NCBI GenBank assembly: GCA_900468285.1
Contig: UBTF01000007.1
Location: forward strand, 1 to 64,000
DNA length: 64,000 nt
DNA from: Hyphomicrobiales bacterium
Lineage (GTDB): Bacteria > Pseudomonadota > Alphaproteobacteria > Rhizobiales > Rhizobiaceae
Direction of reading: 5' to 3'
Shown: positions 54,882 through 64,000 of the stretch, in pieces
Numbering within the stretch: the first letter of the stretch is position 1
How the letters are laid out: every line of letters begins with the position of its first letter
The notes under the pieces: model-generated
What the model saw: the letters and a program-made list of their open reading frames with translations, nothing else
The model's database searches: none
Told to the model about the DNA's origin: nothing
Translations under genes and position numbers: made by a program

Positions 54882-55865
54882 TCAGCCGCTGCCGATGAGA
54901 ATGCCCGCCGCAAGAACCAGCGAACCGCCCAGCACCACCTGGAAGACGGCGCGCAAAAACGGCGTCTCCATGTAGCGGTTCTGGATGAAGGCGATGGCCC
55001 AGAGTTCCAGAAAGACGATAACGGCGGCAACGGCGGTTGCCGTCCAGAAATGCGAGATGAGATAGGGCAGCGTATGTCCCAGACCGCCGATGGTGGTCAT
55101 GATGCCCGATGCCAGCCCCCGCTTCAACGGTGAGCCGCGACCCGACAGCTTGCCGTCATCATGGGCAGCTTCCGTAAAGCCCATGGAAATGCCCGCACCG
55201 ACGGATGCGGACAGGCCGATGAGGAAGGTCTGCCATGTATCCTGCGTGGCGAAGGCGGCGGCGAATATCGGGGCCAGCGTCGAGACCGAGCCGTCCATCA
55301 AACCGGCCAGACCGGGCTGAACATAGGTGAGCAGGAATTGACGCTTTTCGGTTTCACCCTCCTCAGCTCTCGCATCCTCGGGCAGGTGCTTGTCACCCAG
55401 CATGGCGGCAACATCCTCATGTCCGCGTTCCGCCTCGGCAAGATCACCCAGCAGCTTGCGCGTGGAGGCATCGGTGACGTGTTTTATCGCCTCGTCGTAA
55501 AAGCGGATGGCCTGCGCTTCCATCCGTTCCGCCTCTTCGCGAATTGTTTCGAGCGGCAGATTCTTGACGAGCCAATCCGGCTTGCGCTCGTAAAAGCCAC
55601 GAACATGCTCGCGCCGGATAAGCGGAATGACCTCGCCAAACCGCGCCCTGTGCTGCTCGATCAGCATATTGCGGTGGGCCTGCTCGACCTCAGCCATATC
55701 ATCGAAAATGCGCGCCGACTGGGGATATTGCGTTTTGAGATGCGCCGCGTAGGACCGGTAAATGCGGGCATCATCCTCCTCGGAGGAGATGGCAAGGGCG
55801 AGGATCTCCTGCTCGCTCAACGAGGAAAAGGGGCGCTTGGAGAGGGAAACGAGGCTGCGAAACAT
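54882..55865 (-). CDS. mbfA: membrane-bound ferritin MbfA (rubrerythrin-VIT1 fusion)
   Basis: A 327-residue two-domain protein. The N-terminal rubrerythrin/ferritin-like domain (about 1-165) has di-iron-type Glu/His pairs (ISSEEDDARIYR, EVEQAHR, RMEAQAIRFYDEAI, EAERGHED). The C-terminal VIT1/CCC1 transporter domain (about 180-327) has five helices and GLMDGSVSTLAP. MbfA exports iron and protects against iron and peroxide stress in Agrobacterium and Bradyrhizobium, under Irr repression. Two Irr-type elements precede it. Confidence 0.92.
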   Translation of the reverse strand: MFRSLVSLSKRPFSSLSEQEILALAISSEEDDARIYRSYAAHLKTQYPQSARIFDDMAEVEQAHRNMLIEQHRARFGEVIPLIRREHVRGFYERKPDWLVKNLPLETIREEAERMEAQAIRFYDEAIKHVTDASTRKLLGDLAEAERGHEDVAAMLGDKHLPEDARAEEGETEKRQFLLTYVQPGLAGLMDGSVSTLAPIFAAAFATQDTWQTFLIGLSASVGAGISMGFTEAAHDDGKLSGRGSPLKRGLASGIMTTIGGLGHTLPYLISHFWTATAVAAVIVFLELWAIAFIQNRYMETPFLRAVFQVVLGGSLVLAAGILIGSG

Positions 55866-55875
55866 GGGATCACCT

Positions 55876-55894
55876 ATTTAGAATAATTCTAAAT
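55876..55894. promoter_or_regulatory. iron control element (Irr box) ICE1
   Basis: ATTTAGAATAATTCTAAAT, a near-perfect 19-bp palindrome matching the ICE motif TTTAGAA-N-TTCTAAA bound by Irr. It lies 11 bp upstream of the mbfA start, where binding would block transcription or initiation. Confidence 0.75.
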
Positions 55895-55923
55895 AATACG
55901 AATATGGAGATTCCACAAGCCTG

Positions 55924-55940
55924 TTTAGAACCATTCTAAT
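55924..55940. promoter_or_regulatory. iron control element (Irr box) ICE2
   Basis: TTTAGAACCATTCTAAT, a second ICE-like site, centred 47 bp from ICE1 and 82 bp before the truncated-haemoglobin start. The spacing allows Irr to act on both divergent genes. Confidence 0.65.
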
Positions 55941-56021
55941 TACAGCCCGGCAATGTTAAAAGGTCGCATTGTGTATTAGCCGTGGCGGGCAGATAGTGCA
56001 GGCCTTGCCGAAGGGACATCC

Positions 56022-56486
56022 ATGACCGAAAAAATCACCGCGCGCGCCGCTCCCCATGCCGAAAGCCAGCGGCAGGCGCAGATTTCCATGGCGCAAATGG
56101 GCGTGGATGCCGCCTTTATCGACCGGCTGGTCGAGACCTTCTATGGGCGTATTCAACAGCACGAAACGCTCGGTCCCGTCTTTGAAAGACGTCTTGCGGG
56201 GCGGTGGGCCGACCATATGGAGAAGATGAAGGGTTTCTGGTCCGCAATCGCCTTCAAGACGGGCGCTTATGGCGGCAAGCCGGTCCAGGCCCATTACGGC
56301 ATGGACGGTTTGAGCGAGGCCCTGTTTGCGCAGTGGCTGGAGCTGTTTTCGCAAACGCTGCGCGATATCGCGCCCAACCGTGAAACCCATGACTGGTTCA
56401 TGGCAACCGCCGAGCGCATCGCACGCAGCCTGATGCTGTCGCTGTTCTACAATCCCGCCCTTGATGACCCGGCCCGCAAGCGGTGA
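56022..56486 (+). CDS. group III truncated haemoglobin
   Basis: A 154-residue 2/2 globin of the group III type. The E-helix pattern WADHMEKMKGFW (distal-side H65) and proximal H91 in PVQAHYGMDGLSE match the group. Such globins bind O2 or NO and peroxide. It is divergent from mbfA across two iron control elements, so iron-responsive expression is plausible. Confidence 0.88.
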   Translation: MTEKITARAAPHAESQRQAQISMAQMGVDAAFIDRLVETFYGRIQQHETLGPVFERRLAGRWADHMEKMKGFWSAIAFKTGAYGGKPVQAHYGMDGLSEALFAQWLELFSQTLRDIAPNRETHDWFMATAERIARSLMLSLFYNPALDDPARKR

Positions 56487-56552
56487 CGCGGCAACGATTG
56501 CGTTCATTAGAAAACGGGCATTCTTGACGCAATATGACCAAGTTTATCTTGA

Positions 56553-57740
<1,188 letters not shown>

Positions 57741-57762
57741 TCATCCAAGTCCAAAGCATTGA

Positions 57763-57794
57763 GGGGCCGTCCGACTATGCCGGGCGGCCTTTTC
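57763..57794. terminator. bidirectional terminator
   Basis: GGCCGTCCG-N7-CGGGCGGCC then TTTT on the plus strand. It overlaps the stop codon of the convergent AraC gene. Confidence 0.75.
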
Positions 57795-58842
57795 TGTCTG
57801 TGGACACAAGCTTCCAGACCTCCCGCTCGCGCCAGGCCAGCGGGCTCATGCCGGTAATGCGGCGGAACTCACGATTGAAGTTGGACTTCGTCTGGAAGCC
57901 GCTTTCGAGCATGATGGATGTCACCGACTGATCCGTCTCTTCCAGCAGGCGGCAGGCATCCCTCACCCGCAACTGGTTGATATATTGCGAGACATTGCCG
58001 CCGGTCGCCCGATTGATGGCCTGCGAGATCTGCCGGCTGGGCAAAGACAGCTTGCGGGCAAGTCGCGTCAGATTGAGGTTCTCATCCCTGTAGACGTGCT
58101 GCCGTGCCATCAGCTCCTCCAGACGCACCATGATCTCGTGATCCTCCGCAGTCGGACCTGATGGCGGCGGCTCCGCCTCGGTCACACCACGCGATGTCTC
58201 CGGCTTGCTGTCTCCTGCGACCCATGCCGTCAGGCCGATCATGAGAAGGCCGAGCAGGTTGCCGTTGCTGATGATGATGCCCGCATTGGCACCCCTCGCC
58301 CATTGAAAATCCAGGAGGACGACGACATCGAAGACGGCGGAAAAACAAAGTGCGGCGGCAGCGATGTAAAGCGCGCGGTGCACCGATGTAACGCTGGCAA
58401 ATTGCGCTTCATCCAGGCCGTCGGGTCCACGCCGCCCCAGCAGAACAATGGCGATGGCATAGCCCACGAAGAGCGCGATCAGGACCAGATCAATGGCGAC
58501 CGGAAAGACGGCCAAGGTAACAGCGACGACCAGCGGCGGCAGCGCAAGGCTGGCAATATTTGCTGCACGTTTCATCTCCCAGCCGCTGATCAGGCTGCGG
58601 AAACTGGCATAGGCCAGGGGTGGCAACAGCGACGCCATGAGCGGCAGGGCGAATTTCAACTGCTCGATGCCATAGCCCCAGCGAAGGCCAACGAGTGCCG
58701 ATTGGGTTGCGCTGAGAGCAAGCAGCAGGAGAAAGGGGTGATTGGCCCTGCCTTCGCCTTTCGCTCTCAGGACCGACAGAAGAAGCAGAAACAGAAGCAG
58801 TGCGACGACGATTGGCAGGGGTAGGAAAATCACGGCGGACAA
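57775..58842 (-). CDS. membrane-anchored AraC family regulator
   Basis: A 355-residue protein with an N-terminal integral-membrane domain of about seven helices (1-215) and a C-terminal AraC double helix-turn-helix (about 245-345: LNLTRLARKLSLPSRQISQAI, then SVTSIMLESGFQTKSNFNREF). This is the architecture of membrane-bound AraC regulators (as in some lipase/biofilm regulators). It is divergent from a lipase-like gene, 131 bp apart, and may control it. The membrane part may sense an external signal. Confidence 0.85.
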   Translation of the reverse strand: MSAVIFLPLPIVVALLLFLLLLSVLRAKGEGRANHPFLLLLALSATQSALVGLRWGYGIEQLKFALPLMASLLPPLAYASFRSLISGWEMKRAANIASLALPPLVVAVTLAVFPVAIDLVLIALFVGYAIAIVLLGRRGPDGLDEAQFASVTSVHRALYIAAAALCFSAVFDVVVLLDFQWARGANAGIIISNGNLLGLLMIGLTAWVAGDSKPETSRGVTEAEPPPSGPTAEDHEIMVRLEELMARQHVYRDENLNLTRLARKLSLPSRQISQAINRATGGNVSQYINQLRVRDACRLLEETDQSVTSIMLESGFQTKSNFNREFRRITGMSPLAWREREVWKLVSTDRKGRPA

Positions 58843-58973
58843 CCTGAAACGAAAGGATCATGCTTTTCCATGGACCAGATCGCGTTGGCGCACGACCTGA
58901 AACATGTTTGAGGGCGTGAAAAACAGGGGTTCGATCACAATGGGATACTTTGTTTCAACCCATGAGGTCCACC

Positions 58974-60041
58974 ATGCGTTTCCTTCTCTCTACCACCCTT
59001 CTCCTGTCGGCGCTGGCTTTGCAACCCGCTCTGGCAAGCGAGCCTGTCGGCACAGGCGACATCACCGTCTCCTCGCCCGCCCGTGCCAAGAATTTGGCCG
59101 TCACGCTCTGGTATCCGTCCGATGGCAAGGGCGAACCGGTGAAGGTCGGCGATAACAGGATTTTTGAAGGCGCCGCAGCCTTCAGGAACGCAGCCATTCA
59201 ACCCGGAAAACTGCCTGTCGTCATCATGTCGCACGGCTCCGGCTCTCGCGGCATCGCCATGGCCTGGATTGCGCAGGAACTGGCCGAAGCAGGCTTCCTC
59301 GTCGTGGCGCCCGATCACCCCGGCACGACCAGCGGCGATTCCACCCCTGCCGACACACCCAGCATCTGGGAGCGGACGGATGATATCTCGACCATCATAA
59401 GCTCGCTCTCATCTGATGCGGAATGGTCGAAATTCGTCGATGCCGACAGGATCGGTGTTCTCGGCTTCTCACTGGGTGGCAGCACGGCAATGGAGCTTGC
59501 GGGCGCACGGGCCAATCTGGATGCCTATGTCCAGTATTGCGTGGATTATGCGCAATCGATGGATTGCACATGGTTCTCCGGCGGGCGTGGCTTTAAGGAC
59601 GGCGAAGCGATCAGCGTGCCGAAATTTGATCTGCGCAGTGTGGACAGAGCGCGTTTCGAACAGTCCAACCATGATGGGCGCATCCGCAGTGCCGTTCTGG
59701 TCGATCCCGGACTGGAAGTCGCTTTCACGAGAGACAGCCTCAACACCATCGATATCCCCCTGACCTTCATCAATCTGGGCAGCCAAGGCAAGATCCCTGT
59801 TTCCGTTCTGTCCGATCAACTGGCCAAGGATGTGCCTGGCGCAACCTATGCACAGGTTGATGACGCGGATCATTTCAGCTTCCTGCCGGTCTGCAAGCCG
59901 GAGGCGGACGCGTTTCTGAAGTCCGTGGGAGAGATCGATCCGATCTGCGTTCCGACTGGCCGCGACCGGGCTGACATTCACCGGCAGCTGGCGGAACTGA
60001 TCGTAAATGCTTTTAAAGAAACTTTGAAAATTAACAAATGA
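58974..60041 (+). CDS. secreted alpha/beta hydrolase (dienelactone hydrolase/PAF-acetylhydrolase-like)
   Basis: A 355-residue periplasmic or secreted serine hydrolase with signal peptide (MRFLLSTTLLLSALALQPALA joined, about 1-21). The nucleophile elbow is LGFSLGGSTAME (S near residue 170), and VDDADHFSFLP gives the His. VVIMSHGSGSRG and VVAPDHPGTTSG are typical of the PAF-acetylhydrolase/DLH group. GAGGT precedes ATG 58974. It is divergent from a membrane-anchored AraC regulator. Substrate unknown. Confidence 0.85.
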   Translation: MRFLLSTTLLLSALALQPALASEPVGTGDITVSSPARAKNLAVTLWYPSDGKGEPVKVGDNRIFEGAAAFRNAAIQPGKLPVVIMSHGSGSRGIAMAWIAQELAEAGFLVVAPDHPGTTSGDSTPADTPSIWERTDDISTIISSLSSDAEWSKFVDADRIGVLGFSLGGSTAMELAGARANLDAYVQYCVDYAQSMDCTWFSGGRGFKDGEAISVPKFDLRSVDRARFEQSNHDGRIRSAVLVDPGLEVAFTRDSLNTIDIPLTFINLGSQGKIPVSVLSDQLAKDVPGATYAQVDDADHFSFLPVCKPEADAFLKSVGEIDPICVPTGRDRADIHRQLAELIVNAFKETLKINK

Positions 60042-60224
60042 GCTTCGGCAAGACGATTAAAACAACAGTCCATGATAAGGCCGGCACAGAATGTCGGCCT
60101 CAACCATGTAAAGCTACACCCCTAAAATTAATGGATTTTTCAAACCTTGGCTGCACAAGTTCAGGGACGACGATCTCACCGGAAAACAGAGACGTTGGTT
60201 GAAATTGGGCCTTGGGGAAAATTA

Positions 60225-62741
60225 ATGATAATTGATAATTTGCTGGCGCGGTTTAAAATCCAAACCAAAGTCATCGTCTTCATTGCGCCATTCGTGGCGA
60301 GTATTCTCGCGGTTGGTTTTTCGGGTCTATACGCGTCGAACCTGCTACAAAGCCGAATGGATGTTTCCAACACGATCCTCCAGTCCTTGACAGGTTTCAA
60401 GGAAGTCTATGGTGGAATGACATCGTTTCTTACCAATACTAACGAAGAGACCCGCGGCTCCCTGAACCGCCAACTTGCCGAACAGGCCAATTTTCTGCGC
60501 GCAACGGAAGATGGCGAGTCAGGCGAGATAAAAGATGCCATTGCACGAACAAAAATTATTACCGAACAGGTCGATCAATTGTGGTCGAGTCACCAGAAGG
60601 AAGAAGCCCTTCGCGCGTCCATGAGCGGCGACCTCGCAATTGTCCTTAAGGAACTGAACGGCCTTCTCGCAAACGCGACAAACATCCGAAACACGCTGCT
60701 GACCGACGAGACGAAGGCCAAGCTGCTGTTGCGCGAGGCGGACAAGTTGAACCGCGGCGCCAATCTCATCGCAACCGTCGTAACCGACTTCAACCGCGTG
60801 ACCTCACAGGAAGAAAAGACGGCGGTGGTGAAGGCCGCCATCGGCACACTGGAAGCGACTATCAAGGAACTGGTTGCCATCGCCTCCGTCGATCAGAAGA
60901 TGATCATCGAGCAGCTTGCCGAAGGCGTGACGCAGATCCGCGCTCAGTTGGACATCGGCATCATCAACGACGCAACCGTCGGAACCATCGAGCGCGTCGT
61001 CAACCTCATGCGCCCTGCCACGATCCGTCTGCAGGGTTTTGCGACAGTGAAGTCGCGGCAGGCGACGGAAGTCTTCGGCCAGCTTGACCAGCCAATCGAA
61101 CAGGCAACGACATTCCTGGCCACCGCCCGACAGATCGGCGACGACGCAAAGAACCTTCAGCTGGAAATGGCCGGCTTCGTTGCCGCCCCCACAAAGGCTG
61201 GTTTGGAAAAGTTTCGCGATGTGGCATTCCGCCTGAACGTCTCGGCTGGTGCCATGACCGGTGATGCCGCAGTGTCGGACGCCGCGCGCAAGAGTGCGCA
61301 GGCCATTGACGACAGTGCAACCAAGCTGGACCGGGCAGCAGCAGAGCTTTTCGCCTTGTCCGAACAGCGCAAGGTCGCCTTTGCCAACGCCGAAGAGGAA
61401 ATTCGCCGCGTCTGGACCAGTCTCACAGGCTTTGCCGAAAAGCAGCGCACCGCCGCTGACACCGAACGCAGCAAGGCCGATGGGATTTCGCTGTCTGCAA
61501 TGGTCATCGGCGTGCTGGTTGCGATTTTCGCTGGCATCGGCCTCGTTCTGACCTTCAAGGGACCGATACTGGGTATCGTCGGCGCCATGAAGCGTCTGGC
61601 GACGGGGGATGTCGATATCGCGCTCGAAGGAAAGAACCGCCACGACGAAATAGGCGACATGGCGCGCGCCTTGGAAGTCTTCAAGGAAAATGCAGAAGAA
61701 CGCATTCGACTGGAAGCGGCAACCGAAGAGCAACGCGCTTCTGCCGAGGCGCAGCGCCAGTCCAACGACGCCGAACGCAAGGAAGTGGAACGCCAGATCC
61801 AGTTTGCGGTCAGCGCGCTGGCAGCAGGTCTGGAGCGCCTTTCCTCCGGCGATATTTCCACCACCATCGACACACCCTTCAACGGTCGTCTGGAACAGCT
61901 GCGTGTGGACTTCAACCAGTCCATGCTGCGACTGCGCGAGACGATCGGCGGCATCCGCGAAAATGCCGGAGCTATCCGCGAGAATGCGCAGCAGATGTCG
62001 GCTTCGGCAGTGGATCTGGCCCGGCGCACCGAGCGGCAGGCCGCTTCCCTTGAGGAGACGGCAGCGGCGGTCGATGAGGTCAACTCCAACATGCGCAATG
62101 CCGTCGATCGCGCACGTGAGGCAAACGCAATCGTTGACCAGACACACCGCAACACCGAGGAATCACTGGTCATCGTGCGCAGTGCCGTATCCGCCATGCA
62201 GCGGATAGAGAATGCATCCCAGACCATCGGCAACATCACCGAAGTCATCGACTCCATTTCCTTCCAGACAAATCTGCTCGCGCTCAATGCGGGCGTTGAG
62301 GCGGCGCGCGCCGGGGAAGCGGGCAAGGGCTTTGCCGTTGTTGCCCATGAGGTGCGGGAGCTGGCACAGAGATCTGCAGCGGCGGCCAAGGAAATCCGCG
62401 AATTGATTGCGGTTTCATCCAGCGAAGTTGCCGCAGGCTCCAGCCTGGTTTCCAAGACCGGCGAAGCTCTGGCCAAGATCGGCAGCCAGATTTCTGACGT
62501 CAGCGACCAGGTCAAGAGAATTACCCAGGCGACACAGGACCAGTCCGTTGCCATGCAGCAGATCAACAGCTCCGTCGGTGAAGTCGATCTGCTGACACAG
62601 CAGAATGCTGCGATGGTGGAAGAAACCAGCGCCGCAAGCGAGCAGTTGACCGAGGAGACGGATCAGCTGCTGGCACTTCTGGCTCAGTTCCGCCTTGCCA
62701 CGTCGCAGGAGGTTCACAGAGCCAACCGTTTCGCCGCGTAA
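60225..62741 (+). CDS. methyl-accepting chemotaxis protein
   Basis: An 838-residue chemoreceptor. An N-terminal membrane helix (about 15-38) leads to a large periplasmic helical sensor (about 40-430), the second helix ([20 protein letters not shown]), then HAMP and a long signalling domain with the hairpin tip [18 protein letters not shown] (Glu-rich tip that binds CheA/CheW). The sensor length resembles HBM-type receptors. ATG 60225 has GGGGAAA upstream; the frame opens earlier. No che genes are adjacent. Confidence 0.93.
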   Translation: MIIDNLLARFKIQTKVIVFIAPFVASILAVGFSGLYASNLLQSRMDVSNTILQSLTGFKEVYGGMTSFLTNTNEETRGSLNRQLAEQANFLRATEDGESGEIKDAIARTKIITEQVDQLWSSHQKEEALRASMSGDLAIVLKELNGLLANATNIRNTLLTDETKAKLLLREADKLNRGANLIATVVTDFNRVTSQEEKTAVVKAAIGTLEATIKELVAIASVDQKMIIEQLAEGVTQIRAQLDIGIINDATVGTIERVVNLMRPATIRLQGFATVKSRQATEVFGQLDQPIEQATTFLATARQIGDDAKNLQLEMAGFVAAPTKAGLEKFRDVAFRLNVSAGAMTGDAAVSDAARKSAQAIDDSATKLDRAAAELFALSEQRKVAFANAEEEIRRVWTSLTGFAEKQRTAADTERSKADGISLSAMVIGVLVAIFAGIGLVLTFKGPILGIVGAMKRLATGDVDIALEGKNRHDEIGDMARALEVFKENAEERIRLEAATEEQRASAEAQRQSNDAERKEVERQIQFAVSALAAGLERLSSGDISTTIDTPFNGRLEQLRVDFNQSMLRLRETIGGIRENAGAIRENAQQMSASAVDLARRTERQAASLEETAAAVDEVNSNMRNAVDRAREANAIVDQTHRNTEESLVIVRSAVSAMQRIENASQTIGNITEVIDSISFQTNLLALNAGVEAARAGEAGKGFAVVAHEVRELAQRSAAAAKEIRELIAVSSSEVAAGSSLVSKTGEALAKIGSQISDVSDQVKRITQATQDQSVAMQQINSSVGEVDLLTQQNAAMVEETSAASEQLTEETDQLLALLAQFRLATSQEVHRANRFAA

Positions 62742-62763
62742 GCAGCAAGCGAATTCACAAGAG

Positions 62764-62796
62764 ACGCGCGGACCCAGAAAGTCCGCGCGTTTTTTT
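62764..62796 (+). terminator. rho-independent terminator of the chemoreceptor gene
   Basis: ACGCGCGGAC-CCAGAAA-GTCCGCGCGT followed by T6, a 10-bp perfect stem, 22 bp after the stop. Confidence 0.9.
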
Positions 62797-62973
62797 ATGC
62801 GCTCACGCCGCAATAGCGCGATGGTGATGGCGAAACCGCCTCGGTCCGGCCCGATCTCTGCCGGGCGTAAAGATTGCATTCAGCCTTTTTTGATAATTTG
62901 TCGTTAGTCATAGTTTTTTGGGTCTCAGGGTGGTCGCATTGTGCCTGCCCGCTTGTTTTGCGTACGGGTTCTC

Positions 62974-64000
62974 ATGCATCGATCGACAGTGCCAGCCTTT
63001 GTCCTAGCCTGCCTATCCATTACGGGCTGTACGTCCAGTTCAGGGCCGGAAGCCCTTGTGGCAGGCATTCCCTCCAGGGAAACCACGAGTTCGGTTACGC
63101 CGACAGCGCCAGTCCCGCAGGCAAGCGTTGGCGAAACACGCGCGCCATTGCGCGCCGAACCGGCACAGAAGGTGCTGGCCTGGGGCGGCCCCATGCCTTC
63201 CGGCTCGCCCGCTTTTGCAGCCGTGGATCAGCAGACTGCAGCAGCGCCCACATTGCCGCAACCACGCGCCTCCATCGCTCCGCAAATCGGCGCAGCCCTT
63301 CCCAATGAGCGACCCGTCCAGCTTGCAATGGCCGGAGCGCCAGCCATCAGCGCCGGGTCTGCCGTTCGCTCGCGCATCTTCAGGTCGAATTTCAGCGATG
63401 CAAAGCCGATCAATTTCGGCAAGGTCACGCCCCGCCATTTCCCCGTCCACGGTGTCGATGTCTCCCGCTGGCAGGGCAATATTGATTGGGAACGCCTTCG
63501 CTCCCGCGGTGCGAATTTCGCGTTCATCAAGGCGACCGATGGCGGCGACCATCTGGACCCCATGTTCAAGACAAACTGGAACCGCGCCAAGGCAGCGGGC
63601 GTGAAGCGTGGTGCCTACCACTTCTTCTACTGGTGCCGCGCCGCAAGCCATCAGGCCGAGTGGTTCATTCGCAACGTACCGCGTGACCCCGACGCGCTGC
63701 CGCCGGTCATCGACGTGGAATATAATGGCGAGTCCAGCTGCAAGATGCGTTTGCCCCGCGCCAAGGTTCTGGAAAAGATGCAGGTCTTCATGGACATGCT
63801 GGAGCGCCACTATGGCCAGCGGCCGATTATCTATACCGCGCCGGACTTCTACAAGGACCACCTGTCCGGTGAATTCCTGAATTACCCCTTCTGGCTGCGC
63901 GCAGTTGCCCAGCATCCGTCTCGTGTATATCCGGACCGCAAGTGGTTGTTCTGGCAGTATTCCGGTTCCGGCCTTTCGCATGGCGTGGAAGGAAAGATCG
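62974..64000 (+). CDS. GH25 lysozyme-like lipoprotein, 3' end outside window
   Basis: The ORF runs off the right edge, with 342 residues visible. An N-terminal lipoprotein signal (MHRSTVPAFVLACLSITGC, lipobox LSITGC) is followed by a proline/alanine-rich linker (about 20-145). The glycoside hydrolase 25 domain then has HGVDVSRWQGNIDWERLRSRG (first acidic catalytic-region motif, read in sections), AFIKATDGGDHLDP, RGAYHFF and VIDVEYNGESS (catalytic DxE). It probably cleaves peptidoglycan at the outer membrane or surface. A GTG eleven codons upstream is a less likely start. Confidence 0.85.
   Translation, partial: MHRSTVPAFVLACLSITGCTSSSGPEALVAGIPSRETTSSVTPTAPVPQASVGETRAPLRAEPAQKVLAWGGPMPSGSPAFAAVDQQTAAAPTLPQPRASIAPQIGAALPNERPVQLAMAGAPAISAGSAVRSRIFRSNFSDAKPINFGKVTPRHFPVHGVDVSRWQGNIDWERLRSRGANFAFIKATDGGDHLDPMFKTNWNRAKAAGVKRGAYHFFYWCRAASHQAEWFIRNVPRDPDALPPVIDVEYNGESSCKMRLPRAKVLEKMQVFMDMLERHYGQRPIIYTAPDFYKDHLSGEFLNYPFWLRAVAQHPSRVYPDRKWLFWQYSGSGLSHGVEGKI

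Overview
This 64-kb window is ordinary, gene-dense chromosome from an alphaproteobacterium of the family Rhizobiaceae, most likely the Agrobacterium/Allorhizobium/Rhizobium group. That placement is an inference from several marks: a PmtA-type phosphatidylethanolamine methyltransferase, an FzlA-type GST-fold division protein, an MbfA membrane ferritin preceded by Irr-type iron control elements, a Pho-box-controlled ugpBAEC operon, and short palindromic intergenic elements of the rhizobial type. No tRNA, rRNA, CRISPR array, prophage or complete insertion sequence was seen.

Layout. 1-1104 has no convincing gene. It holds two copies of a roughly 150-bp element with 34-bp terminal inverted repeats, the second interrupted by a 135-bp fragment of an oligoendopeptidase F gene. 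1105-6032 carries comM and dut (minus), prfC (plus) and gshB (minus). 6130-11076 holds a cupin gene and the ugpBAEC glycerol-3-phosphate importer with its Pho box. 11116-17310 holds yraN, rsmI, dnaN, pmtA, a degenerate histidine phosphatase, pyrF, a DUF1330 gene and an NDUFA9-like gene. 17311-18215 is a long spacer with hairpins and two small ORFs. 18216-23168 holds fzlA, queG (no canonical start codon), an epimerase-like SDR, an RlpA-like protein and rsmB. 23322-28575 is a periplasmic cluster: imelysin, di-haem c-type oxidoreductase, imelysin, DUF1513. Then come tspO, a hotdog thioesterase, a nucleosidase, guaA, vapBC, an Spx/ArsC-like protein, ybaK and an M29 aminopeptidase.

35263-45427 is the accessory-looking part: a frameshifted EamA exporter divergent from its MarR regulator, xseA, small membrane proteins, a Gfo/Idh oxidoreductase, an isochorismatase overlapping a GlxA-type regulator, two aldo/keto reductases, a GNAT enzyme and a LysR gene broken by a small deletion. 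45489-52065 is the minus-strand translation block infC-rpmI-rplT, a kinase-like gene and pheS-pheT, with a DUF4160/DUF2442 pair inserted between pheS and pheT. The right end holds a hydrolase, a transglutaminase-like cysteine protease, a TetR gene facing ridA across three operators, mbfA facing a truncated haemoglobin across two iron control elements, an orphan TRAP binding protein, a membrane-anchored AraC regulator facing a lipase-like gene, a chemoreceptor, and a GH25 lysozyme-like lipoprotein cut by the window edge.

The best candidates for less-described biology are the imelysin/di-haem/DUF1513 cluster, the DUF4160-DUF2442 pair inside pheST, the queG gene that appears to need an AUC start, and the captured peptidase fragment in the repeat. 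Several intergenic regions have clear operator architecture (Pho, TetR x3, MarR x2, LysR, Irr x2).
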